Shown: piece after piece, positions 5,377 to 12,240 of the stretch
Position numbering within the stretch: position 1 is the first letter of the stretch
Layout: the number at the start of each line of letters is the position of its first letter
Assembly (NCBI GenBank): GCA_964482435.1
Contig: CAYZXL010000078.1
Location: 1 to 18,598, forward strand
Length of the DNA: 18,598 bases
Reading direction: 5' to 3'
Origin: CAYZXL01 sp964482435
GTDB taxonomy: Bacteria > Auribacterota > JABMQX01
Notes under the pieces: generated by a model
Told to the model about the DNA's origin: nothing
Database searches by the model: none
What the model saw: only the letters and a program-made list of their open reading frames with translations
Made by a program: the position numbers and the translations under genes

Positions 5377-8300
5377 ATGATGATCGCTCGAGGAGAAGTG
5401 ATTTTGCGGTTGGTTGCGACTGCTGTCACTGCGGGCTTCCTTTGCACGGCGAGCCTGGCAAGGGAAGAAATATCACTGAACGGTGAATGGCAGTACCAGA
5501 AGGTCTCTGATCTCACCTATCCGCCACCTGACGCGTGGCAGCCTACGACGGTTCCAGGCTATCTCTCGGGCTACAAATACGAGAGAGCGTGGTTCCGAAA
5601 GACCTTTGTTGTCCCCGACTCCATGTTCGGCATGAGGATCAAGCTACTGTTCGGGGGAGTAAAATACGACAGCAGGGTATATCTGAACGGACAACTGGTT
5701 GGCGGGCACCTCAATGGATACGACCCCTTTGAACTGGATATCACAAGCCAGGTTCGACTCGGAGAAGGAAACGAACTACTCGTCGGCCTGAGCGACTGGA
5801 CGGCCCTGTTTTCAGGTCCGGTAGATTTCTCAAACCTGCAACCGGGAGAGAATCCGCGTGAGCGTGCCAGGAACGTCATACTGGCCCCCATCGGTGGACG
5901 GTACGACCTCTACGGGGTCTGGCAGGACGTTGCTCTCCGGGCCGCTCCCGATTTCTCCATCGAGGACGTCTTCGTGATGACGTCGGTTCGACAGAGGAGG
6001 ATCACCGTCAGGGTACGACTGCGGAATGAGGGAACGGAACAGAAAAATGGCACTCTCAGCAACAGAGTCTTCGATGGGCAGGATGTAGCCCTCACGCTGC
6101 CAGATGCGAATGTCGCTGTGGGACCGACTGAGACACTCGACGTGAATGTTGTGGCACAATGGCCGGACGCTCACCTGTGGTGCCCCTCGGACCCGTATCT
6201 GTATCAGCTCGAAACAACCCTGACGCCCGCCATCGGCTCTGCGGACACGGTGAAAACCCGCTTCGGCTTCAGGGAATTCTGGTGCGAAGGTGACAGCTTC
6301 TACCTGAATGGAACAAAAATCCATCTCCTGGCAACATCAACCTGGCCTCCCGACGGCCCGATGCGCCAGGAGGACGTCCGGAGGGTTCTTCAGGACATCA
6401 AGGCCGGAAACAACGTTGCCTTCCGGCTCCATACTCAACCATGGGACGAGACATGGTACGAAGTGGCCGATGAGGTTGGGGTTTTAATCGTCGAGGAGGG
6501 CGCTGTCTGGTGCGATTCATTCGCCTATCGCCTCGCGGACGCGATGTTCTGGTCGAATTTCGCCGACCACCTAAGACGGGCGATTCAGCGGGACCGGAAC
6601 CATCCATCCATAGTGATATGGAGCCTGGAGAACGAGCTTCTTCAGTGTGGCGGAGAAAGAGCGTACCAGGGAACGGAAGCGGAACTTGCAAAGCTGGGCA
6701 AGATGGTCAAGGAGCTCGACCCGACCCGGCCGATTACATACGAAGCGGACCTCGACCCCGGCGGCGAAGCCGACATCATCGGACTGCATTACCCTCACGA
6801 GTTCCCGGAGTATCACCTCTGGCCAAACACCGCTTACTGGATGGATGAGCCCATCAAGCTTCCCCATGCTCCCGGCGGGACATGGCAATGGGACCGGAAA
6901 AAACCGCTCTACATTGGCGAGTTCCTATGGGTGCCCGGGCCATCCCCCGACAGATTTTCCATTCTCTACGGGGACGAAGTTTACGCCGATCCCTCGTATT
7001 ATCGCAACAGGGCCAAGGGGTGGACGTGGCGGATGCAGATTGAGGCTTACCGCGACTACGGCGTCAATGGCATCTGCCCCTGGACGATGTTCGAAGATGT
7101 CGCGGCCGGTGCCATGCTCGACCTCAACCCTGAAAACAACCACCTCTATCAGACTCAGAAAGCCGTCTATCACCCCAACGCCGTTTTCGTAAAGGAGTAT
7201 GATGGTCGGTTCTTCGTCGGGGAAACCGTGGAGCGCAGTGTAAGTGTCCATAACGATACAACGGATTCCGGCGACTTTATCTTGAGGTGGGGCACCGGCG
7301 GGTCCGCCGATACCCGAACGGTATCTCTGCAACCGGCTGAGAGTAGGCGAGAGACAATCACTTTTCGCGTCCCATTGTCGCCGGGCGATTTTGCTTTGAC
7401 GATCGAGCTGATCCAGGGGGAAGCGACGGTTTTTTCGGACCGGAAATCCTACTCTGCCTATCCGCAACGTTCCCTCACCGTACCGGGAGGAACAAGGCTT
7501 GCCCTGTACGACACAAACGGGACAACCGCTGCCATTTTCACCCAGCAAGGCATTTCGTACCTTCCCGTCACGGACCTTCGGGCGGCTCCCTACAACGAGT
7601 TCGATGTCCTGGTTATCGGCAGTAACTCCCTGACGGAGGGGGCCGTTCAGGTGGGGGCCGAGAGCATCGCAACAAGATGGGAGGACTTTTGCGATCGGGG
7701 TGGATGGGTGGTGGTTCTGGAACAATCTTCCTATCCTCGCTGGATGCCTCTCGCACTCTCGCTGTCAAATTATGTCGCGAACTTCGCCTTTCCCAGAGCT
7801 TCCGCCCACCCCATAGTGTCCGCAATCTCCGCCGAAGACCTCCGCTGGTGGCGGGGAGACAACCGGGTGACCGCAGGCAACATCCCGAAGCCATCGAGGG
7901 GGAATTTCCGGGTGCTAATGGACGTCGGCTCGGCGAACGGGCTGGACCAGGCGGCCATGATTGAGGTTCCTCGCGGGCCAGGCGGATACATTTGCTCGCA
8001 GATGCTCCTGGCGACGAAGTTCACCACAGAACCGATGGCGGCAGTCCTGTTGCAGCGAATCCTCAATTATTGCTCCGCTGCGAAGCACCGCCTGCGACAC
8101 ACAGGAGTTCTGGCGGAGGCTGATTCGGAAGCGTCGAAAACTCTCTCCCAGCTCGGACTGCTTCACGAAGACCTTCTGGGGCGCCTTGCAACGCGAGACC
8201 TTTCGGCGTACCCGCTTCTGCTCATTGCCGGTGGAGAAAATGCCTGGAGCGAAGCCAAAGCATCCGTTCAGAAACTCATGTCCTATGTGGAGGCGGGAGG

Positions 8301-9732
8301 AAAACTCATGCTCCACCGCCCTTCCGACGCTTTCCTTGCTGAGGTCGGTCCAGTGCTGATGCCGAATTTGGAAGCGGCACCGAACGCGACCATCCCCATT
8401 CTCCGAAGCCTCCCGGATGACGGCACGTCAAGCCTCACAAACTACGATCTGTACTGGATTGACGAACCGGGGACCTGGGACCGGCCCGCCACGCTATCCA
8501 GGTCTATCGCCGAGAGGGCCTTCCGCAAGCGCTTCACCCTGACGAGCTACAACGCCATCGAGGTTGAGGATATGCCTGTCAAGACGGGCGGCTCGCCTGT
8601 CACCCGCGGCTGGAACATGTACGTCAACGGCTATGTCGCCCAGAACATTACCGTTCCAGAAACCGCCCTTTACCTCTTTGGGGTCGTTGCACGCGGGACG
8701 CAGGCTTTCGACGAGTACCCGCAGATGGTTCTGCGAATTGATGGCAATTTCCGTGATGCAGTCACCGTTGACAGCGAGACGTGGCAACTCTGCACGCTGA
8801 CCGCACAGCTCACGGCGGGCGAGCATGAACTGGCTCTCGCGTTTACGAACGATGCCTGGGACCCACCTGAAGACAGAAACCTGTACATGGCCGAGGTTCG
8901 CTATGGGCCAGACCCTTCCCTCGAAAGCGGACTGTTCCTCACCAAGCCCGGCGCCATAGTCCGAGTCAATCGTGGAAAAGGGTTCATTCTGTTCGACGAG
9001 ATCACCTGGGAAAAGGAGCAGAAGAACCTCGCCAAAGCACACAGGATCATCTCCATCATGCTAACGGACCTCGGGGCGGTGATCAGAACGCCCTCGGGCT
9101 TGAGGTTGGAGGCGGAGGAAATGACCCCCGTCGGCGGTTACACCGTGGTGAGCAATGGGACAGTCTGGTGTTGCGCCAACGGCAGGCTGGAATCGTCGGT
9201 TAATTTCACGAGTTCCGGGACCTATTCCTTCGTCGTGACCGCTTACGGCACTCCCGCTCTCGGCGTTTGGCCACAGATGGAGCTCAGGATTGATGGCGTC
9301 AAGCGCGACGCAGTATTCGTCAGTACCGAAACCCCCAGCCAGTTTATCCTCTCGGCAACGATCGCACAAGGTAGCCACACGGTTGCGCTCGCTTTCGTAA
9401 ACGATTATTACGACCCCCCCGAGGACCGGAATCTCGCTCTCGACCGGGTAATCATATCCCCGGTCCGGGAGACCAGCGCAACGCTCCTCGAATTGGTTGT
9501 GGACGAACAGACCCGAACAGCAACTCTTGTCTGGGAAGGTGAACCAGCAGGTACGTACCGTGTGGAATTCCTGAGCGACTTCACCGGCGAAACGTGGCGT
9601 GCGGCCGCTAACGTCGCTGGCTACGGAAGGGTCGTGAGCTGGGTGGACGACGGCACCTCAACTGGGTCCCTTCCCGGAGACAACCTCGTCCGGCAAAGGT
9701 ACTATCGCATCGAGGCAACGGGCGGACGCTGA
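5377..9732 (+). CDS. Exported multidomain glycoside hydrolase family 2 enzyme with two Ca-dependent CBM-like modules
   Basis: The protein has 1451 residues. ATG 5377 or the adjacent ATG 5380 follows GAGAGGAA; a signal peptide ends near residue 28 (TASLA). Domains in order: GH2 sugar-binding jelly roll (about 30-190; LNGEWQY, SRVYLNGQLVGGHLNGYDPFELDI), immunoglobulin-like GH2 domain (about 195-300) and TIM barrel (about 305-590). The barrel carries acid/base Glu420 in IVIWSLENEL and nucleophile Glu515 in LYIGEFLW. A beta-sandwich (about 600-700) follows, then two class I glutamine-amidotransferase-like Rossmann segments (about 705-900 and 909-1040; FDVLVIGSN, YVEAGGKLMLH). Next are two copies of a module ending in DPPEDRNL (about 1060-1178 and 1240-1362), like the calcium-dependent xylan-binding CBM36/60 type, and a fibronectin-III-like tail. 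It likely hydrolyses beta-galactosides, glucuronides or mannosides in a hemicellulose-like glycan; the exact sugar cannot be read from sequence. Confidence 0.9.
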   Translation: MMIARGEVILRLVATAVTAGFLCTASLAREEISLNGEWQYQKVSDLTYPPPDAWQPTTVPGYLSGYKYERAWFRKTFVVPDSMFGMRIKLLFGGVKYDSRVYLNGQLVGGHLNGYDPFELDITSQVRLGEGNELLVGLSDWTALFSGPVDFSNLQPGENPRERARNVILAPIGGRYDLYGVWQDVALRAAPDFSIEDVFVMTSVRQRRITVRVRLRNEGTEQKNGTLSNRVFDGQDVALTLPDANVAVGPTETLDVNVVAQWPDAHLWCPSDPYLYQLETTLTPAIGSADTVKTRFGFREFWCEGDSFYLNGTKIHLLATSTWPPDGPMRQEDVRRVLQDIKAGNNVAFRLHTQPWDETWYEVADEVGVLIVEEGAVWCDSFAYRLADAMFWSNFADHLRRAIQRDRNHPSIVIWSLENELLQCGGERAYQGTEAELAKLGKMVKELDPTRPITYEADLDPGGEADIIGLHYPHEFPEYHLWPNTAYWMDEPIKLPHAPGGTWQWDRKKPLYIGEFLWVPGPSPDRFSILYGDEVYADPSYYRNRAKGWTWRMQIEAYRDYGVNGICPWTMFEDVAAGAMLDLNPENNHLYQTQKAVYHPNAVFVKEYDGRFFVGETVERSVSVHNDTTDSGDFILRWGTGGSADTRTVSLQPAESRRETITFRVPLSPGDFALTIELIQGEATVFSDRKSYSAYPQRSLTVPGGTRLALYDTNGTTAAIFTQQGISYLPVTDLRAAPYNEFDVLVIGSNSLTEGAVQVGAESIATRWEDFCDRGGWVVVLEQSSYPRWMPLALSLSNYVANFAFPRASAHPIVSAISAEDLRWWRGDNRVTAGNIPKPSRGNFRVLMDVGSANGLDQAAMIEVPRGPGGYICSQMLLATKFTTEPMAAVLLQRILNYCSAAKHRLRHTGVLAEADSEASKTLSQLGLLHEDLLGRLATRDLSAYPLLLIAGGENAWSEAKASVQKLMSYVEAGGKLMLHRPSDAFLAEVGPVLMPNLEAAPNATIPILRSLPDDGTSSLTNYDLYWIDEPGTWDRPATLSRSIAERAFRKRFTLTSYNAIEVEDMPVKTGGSPVTRGWNMYVNGYVAQNITVPETALYLFGVVARGTQAFDEYPQMVLRIDGNFRDAVTVDSETWQLCTLTAQLTAGEHELALAFTNDAWDPPEDRNLYMAEVRYGPDPSLESGLFLTKPGAIVRVNRGKGFILFDEITWEKEQKNLAKAHRIISIMLTDLGAVIRTPSGLRLEAEEMTPVGGYTVVSNGTVWCCANGRLESSVNFTSSGTYSFVVTAYGTPALGVWPQMELRIDGVKRDAVFVSTETPSQFILSATIAQGSHTVALAFVNDYYDPPEDRNLALDRVIISPVRETSATLLELVVDEQTRTATLVWEGEPAGTYRVEFLSDFTGETWRAAANVAGYGRVVSWVDDGTSTGSLPGDNLVRQRYYRIEATGGR

Positions 9733-9799
9733 AGGCCCCACCATAGCGCCGGGAACACAAGGTGGGACCGAAGCCCCCTTTCGGGCTCAAGCCCTCTCG

Positions 9800-9814
9800 C
9801 CGCGAAGGACGCAG
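9800..9814 (+). repeat. Second copy of the CCGCGRAGGACGCAG repeat block
   Basis: CCGCGAAGGACGCAG matches bases 788-802 (CCGCGGAGGACGCAG) at 14 of 15 positions. Both copies are intergenic, which suits a dispersed extragenic repeat. Confidence 0.4.
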
Positions 9815-10218
9815 TATTGCAGACAAAACGAGGTGCCATCTGAGGGGGAAAGCTCGCTCCGTGATTTTGCGCAAATTCGATGTTCGTAACCCTCGCGTCT
9901 ATCTGTGGTTACAGCCACAAGGAAAGCGTTTCCGCTACTGTACTCGACCCACATGGCGTTTCTGTCGAAGACGCGGGACTTCAAGCAGGACGACGAGAGG
10001 AGGCTGTCCAAAGAGCCCACGGCACGCGAAAGAGGGTTTCGAAATGCTGGTCGAGTTTACGAGCGTTTCTTACCTTTCGTTAGGAGTACACAGTCATAAA
10101 GGCGTATCGCCAAAATGGTGCCGAGCACAGCTGCTCATGGAAACCAACGTCGTTCGGTGCCGAAGGGTCGTATGGCTGGTGGGAAACGACCTTGCGTTTC
10201 ACAACCCATGCAGGGAAT

Positions 10219-10294
10219 TGACCTTGCCTCCGAAAACTGGGACAGGGTTTAAATCGGAATCTGGACGGTATGACGTAAAAAGGAGGCAAGGTCA
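10219..10294. repeat. 76-bp MITE-like element with 13-bp terminal inverted repeats
   Basis: The left end TGACCTTGCCTCC (10219-10231) and right end GGAGGCAAGGTCA (10282-10294) are perfect reverse complements around a 50-base core. No ORF fits inside and no clear target duplication is seen. It could be a miniature transposable element or a REP-like hairpin. The right end is 112 bases before the Gfo/Idh/MocA start, so the folded arm could also affect that transcript. Confidence 0.55.
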
Positions 10295-10406
10295 CAGACG
10301 CATACACACCCTGGCCTTGATCCATTTGGGCTTTTTCCGCTACCATAACGTTAGCGAGAATTCTCAGAAATGGAGAAATTCCAACGAGCGAAAGGAGTGC
10401 ACCACA

Positions 10407-11735
10407 ATGAACCGACGCCAATTCATCAAATCCAGCGCCGCCACCGGAGCAGGTCTGCTCATTCTTCCACGCGGGGCACTTGCCGGGCCCGACGCCCCCA
10501 GCAACAAGTTGAATGTCGCCCTGATCGGCGTGTGGGGCCGCAGTCGGGCGCACCAAGATGAGATCTCGAGGGAGAACGTGGTGGCCCTGTGCGATGTGGA
10601 CGAGAAGTACCTGGCTGGGGCTGCGAGGAGGTTCCCAAACGCCAAGACCTACGTTGACTGGCGCAAGTGTCTTGATCAAAGAGGATTGGATGCCGTGATC
10701 TGTTGTACCACCGATCACACACACGCCTTCGTCGCCAACTGGGCGATGAATCGCGGTCTCCATGTGTACTGCGAAAAGCCCCTTGGCAACAGCGTTGAAG
10801 AAACACGCGTGGTCCGCGCGACCTATCTGAAGAACAGGAACAAGCTGGCCACGCAGGTTGGCACGCAACGTCACGCCAACGTGAATTTCAACCGCGTGCG
10901 TGAGCTGGTGAAAGACAGCGCCATTGGCCAGTTAAAACAGGTGTGTGCCTGGGGCGATCGCCAGATACGCAGGTCCGGATACCTGCCCGCAGAAGGCGAA
11001 CCACCGGACAACCTCCACTACGACCTGTGGATCGGGCCGGCGCCCTTCCATCCCTACAATCCGGGATACTTCTCCGGTGAGCCCGGCCTGAATTGCCTGA
11101 ATTGGAACATGTACTGGGACTTCGGCAGCGGCCAGGTTGGCGACATGGGCAGCCATACCATGGACCTCGCCTGGAACGCGATTGATGCTGGTCTGCCGAC
11201 CTCCGCCGAGGCCAAAGGGGACAAATTCAACCCCGAAGTTACACCGGTCGAACTGGAGGCCCATTTTGAGCACCCCGCCAATGACTGGCGCCCCGCCATC
11301 CGGGTGAGCTGGTACCAGGGCGGGGCCATGCCGGAATCGCCCAGGGAGTACGTGGACCTGAAAAGAATCGGACACGGGGCCATGTTCGAGGGGAGCAAAG
11401 GCATCCTCATTTCCGATTTCGATTCTCGCGTACTGCTCCCTTCCGGCGACGCAGCCGACATGACCTATTACGCGCCGCGTCCCAAAGAGAAGCTCATCTC
11501 GCCCATGGGTTCCTTCCTGGGGGAATGGGTCAATGCGTGCAAGGGCGATCTCAAGACATCCTGCAACTTCGATTACGGCGGCACGCTGATCGAGATGATG
11601 CTCCTGGGTCTGGTCTCGTACCGCGTCGGTAAGAAACTCGACTATGACGGTGTTACCGGTCGGGTGACCAACAGCGCCGAAGGCAACGACCAGCTTAGGC
11701 GGAAGTACCGAACCGGGTGGACCCTCAACGGGTAA
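10407..11735 (+). CDS. Tat-exported Gfo/Idh/MocA-family oxidoreductase
   Basis: The protein has 442 residues from ATG 10407, with AAAGGAG 9 bases upstream. The frame is open further upstream, but this start directly precedes a twin-arginine leader (MNRRQFIKSSAATGAGLLILP) cleaved near ALA-G. A Rossmann NAD(P)-binding domain starts at LNVALIGVWGRSRAH. Two glycines of the usual GxGGxG loop are replaced here (W43, S46). The family EKP signature is CEKPLG (Glu123-Lys124-Pro125), where the Lys is catalytic. GDMGSHTMDLAWN (His250, Asp254) is the second catalytic region. The C-terminal part (FEGSKGILISDFDSRVLLPS, near residues 330-350) matches exported planctomycete/lentisphaeral members. These enzymes oxidise or reduce sugars or inositols, or hydrolyse glycosides through a redox cycle. 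The substrate is unknown; neighbours suggest a sugar from glycan breakdown. Confidence 0.92.
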   Translation: MNRRQFIKSSAATGAGLLILPRGALAGPDAPSNKLNVALIGVWGRSRAHQDEISRENVVALCDVDEKYLAGAARRFPNAKTYVDWRKCLDQRGLDAVICCTTDHTHAFVANWAMNRGLHVYCEKPLGNSVEETRVVRATYLKNRNKLATQVGTQRHANVNFNRVRELVKDSAIGQLKQVCAWGDRQIRRSGYLPAEGEPPDNLHYDLWIGPAPFHPYNPGYFSGEPGLNCLNWNMYWDFGSGQVGDMGSHTMDLAWNAIDAGLPTSAEAKGDKFNPEVTPVELEAHFEHPANDWRPAIRVSWYQGGAMPESPREYVDLKRIGHGAMFEGSKGILISDFDSRVLLPSGDAADMTYYAPRPKEKLISPMGSFLGEWVNACKGDLKTSCNFDYGGTLIEMMLLGLVSYRVGKKLDYDGVTGRVTNSAEGNDQLRRKYRTGWTLNG

Positions 11736-11746
11736 TGGCAAACCGC

Positions 11747-11764
11747 CCCGCCCTCAGGGGCGGG
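11747..11764. terminator. Hairpin after the Gfo/Idh/MocA gene
   Basis: A perfect 7-bp GC stem, CCCGCCC/GGGCGGG, with TCAG loop lies 12 bases after the stop codon. No T-run follows, so it may be a factor-dependent or 3'-end-stabilising hairpin and not a classic intrinsic terminator. Confidence 0.4.
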
Positions 11765-11824
11765 ATAGGCCAACATCGCCATGCAGCGCATGAGTTCCGA
11801 GGACTCGATCTCGAAGAACATGCC

Positions 11825-11841
11825 GCGGACATGTCGTCCGC
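11825..11841. other. Second perfect hairpin in a structured intergenic stretch
   Basis: GCGGAC/GTCCGC (6-bp stem, 5-base loop) follows another near-perfect dyad at 11792-11806 (GAGTTC/GGACTC, 5 of 6 pairs). With 11747-11764 this makes three hairpins in about 95 bases, followed at 11861 by an AGGAGG ribosome-binding-like sequence. Confidence 0.35.
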
Positions 11842-11878
11842 AGTCCTGTCGATAGTCTACAGGAGGAGTTGAGCCGGA

Positions 11879-11938
11879 ATGTTACGCGGAAACCATATAA
11901 CACGCAGAAACACCGCCCAAATTATTGTGAGCCATTGA
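11879..11938 (+). CDS. Possible 19-codon small ORF with strong ribosome-binding site
   Basis: ATG 11879 is preceded by AGGAGGAG (11861-11868, spacing about 10) and reads MLRGNHITRRNTAQIIVSH before a TGA. It is short, has no recognisable family and overlaps a repeat (GGAAACCATATAA). It might be a leader peptide, a remnant of a longer gene, or chance. Confidence 0.2.
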   Translation: MLRGNHITRRNTAQIIVSH

Positions 11939-12021
11939 AGATACATTACTTATCCATTTTTCTCTGAAGGGTGTTGTCTGGAAGCAAAAACCAGATCGAG
12001 TATTATCTGGAAACCATATAA
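11888..12021 (+). repeat. Two copies of GGAAACCATATAA
   Basis: The 13-base word occurs at 11888-11900 and 12009-12021, 121 bases apart, in the gap before the S41 gene. Each copy contains a TATAA core, but neither has a -35 hexamer at the right distance. Confidence 0.5.
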
Positions 12022-12030
12022 ACAGTAGTT

Positions 12031-12119
12031 AGGCGGCCTTCGCGCGCATGGACACTTCCTTTACGCATACCTGAAACCGGGGAGCATTTACAGGCGGCCT
12101 TCGCGCGCACGGACACTTC
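12031..12119 (+). repeat. 28-bp direct repeat spanning a start-codon region
   Basis: Copies at 12031-12058 and 12092-12119 (61-base offset) differ at one base. Both read AGGCGGCCTTCGCGCGC, then an NNG triplet, then GACACTTC. In copy 1 the triplet is ATG and opens an 8-codon ORF (MDTSFTHT). In copy 2 it is ACG, in frame with the S41 peptidase gene. Confidence 0.75.
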
Positions 12120-12240
12120 AAGAGACACAGAGGGTTCGGGCTGGCGTTCTTGGCGATTTGCTGTCATCAGCCTCGCGTCCATCGTCATCAGTGTTCCGAT
12201 CGCCTTTGGCTCTTCCACTCCCACCGCTGGCTACGTTCAT

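Larger units (their letters stand above)
9733..10406. other. 674-base gap before the Gfo/Idh/MocA gene
   Basis: The reading frame of the next gene is open back to 9762, but the translation (basic, with no family motif) and the strong internal start at 10407 argue that 9762-10406 is non-coding. Visible structure is a weak CCCACC/GGTGGG stem just after the GH2 stop (9737-9766), a repeat block at 9800-9814 shared with 788-802, and the 76-bp inverted-repeat element at 10219-10294. A weak promoter may lie at 10319-10348 (TTGATC, 18 bases, TACCAT). Confidence 0.5.

Noticed and set aside
9762..10406. N-terminal extension of the Gfo/Idh/MocA reading frame (215 extra codons)
   Set aside because: The extension has no family motif and contains the 76-bp inverted-repeat element. 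The start at 10407 has a strong ribosome-binding site and directly precedes a Tat signal.
10932..11741. Minus-strand ORF of 269 codons opposite the Gfo/Idh/MocA gene
   Set aside because: It is an antisense shadow without motifs; the sense product is clearly recognised.
12031..12119. CRISPR-like repeat
   Set aside because: There are only two copies, 61 bases apart, with a start codon inside; no array or cas genes are present.
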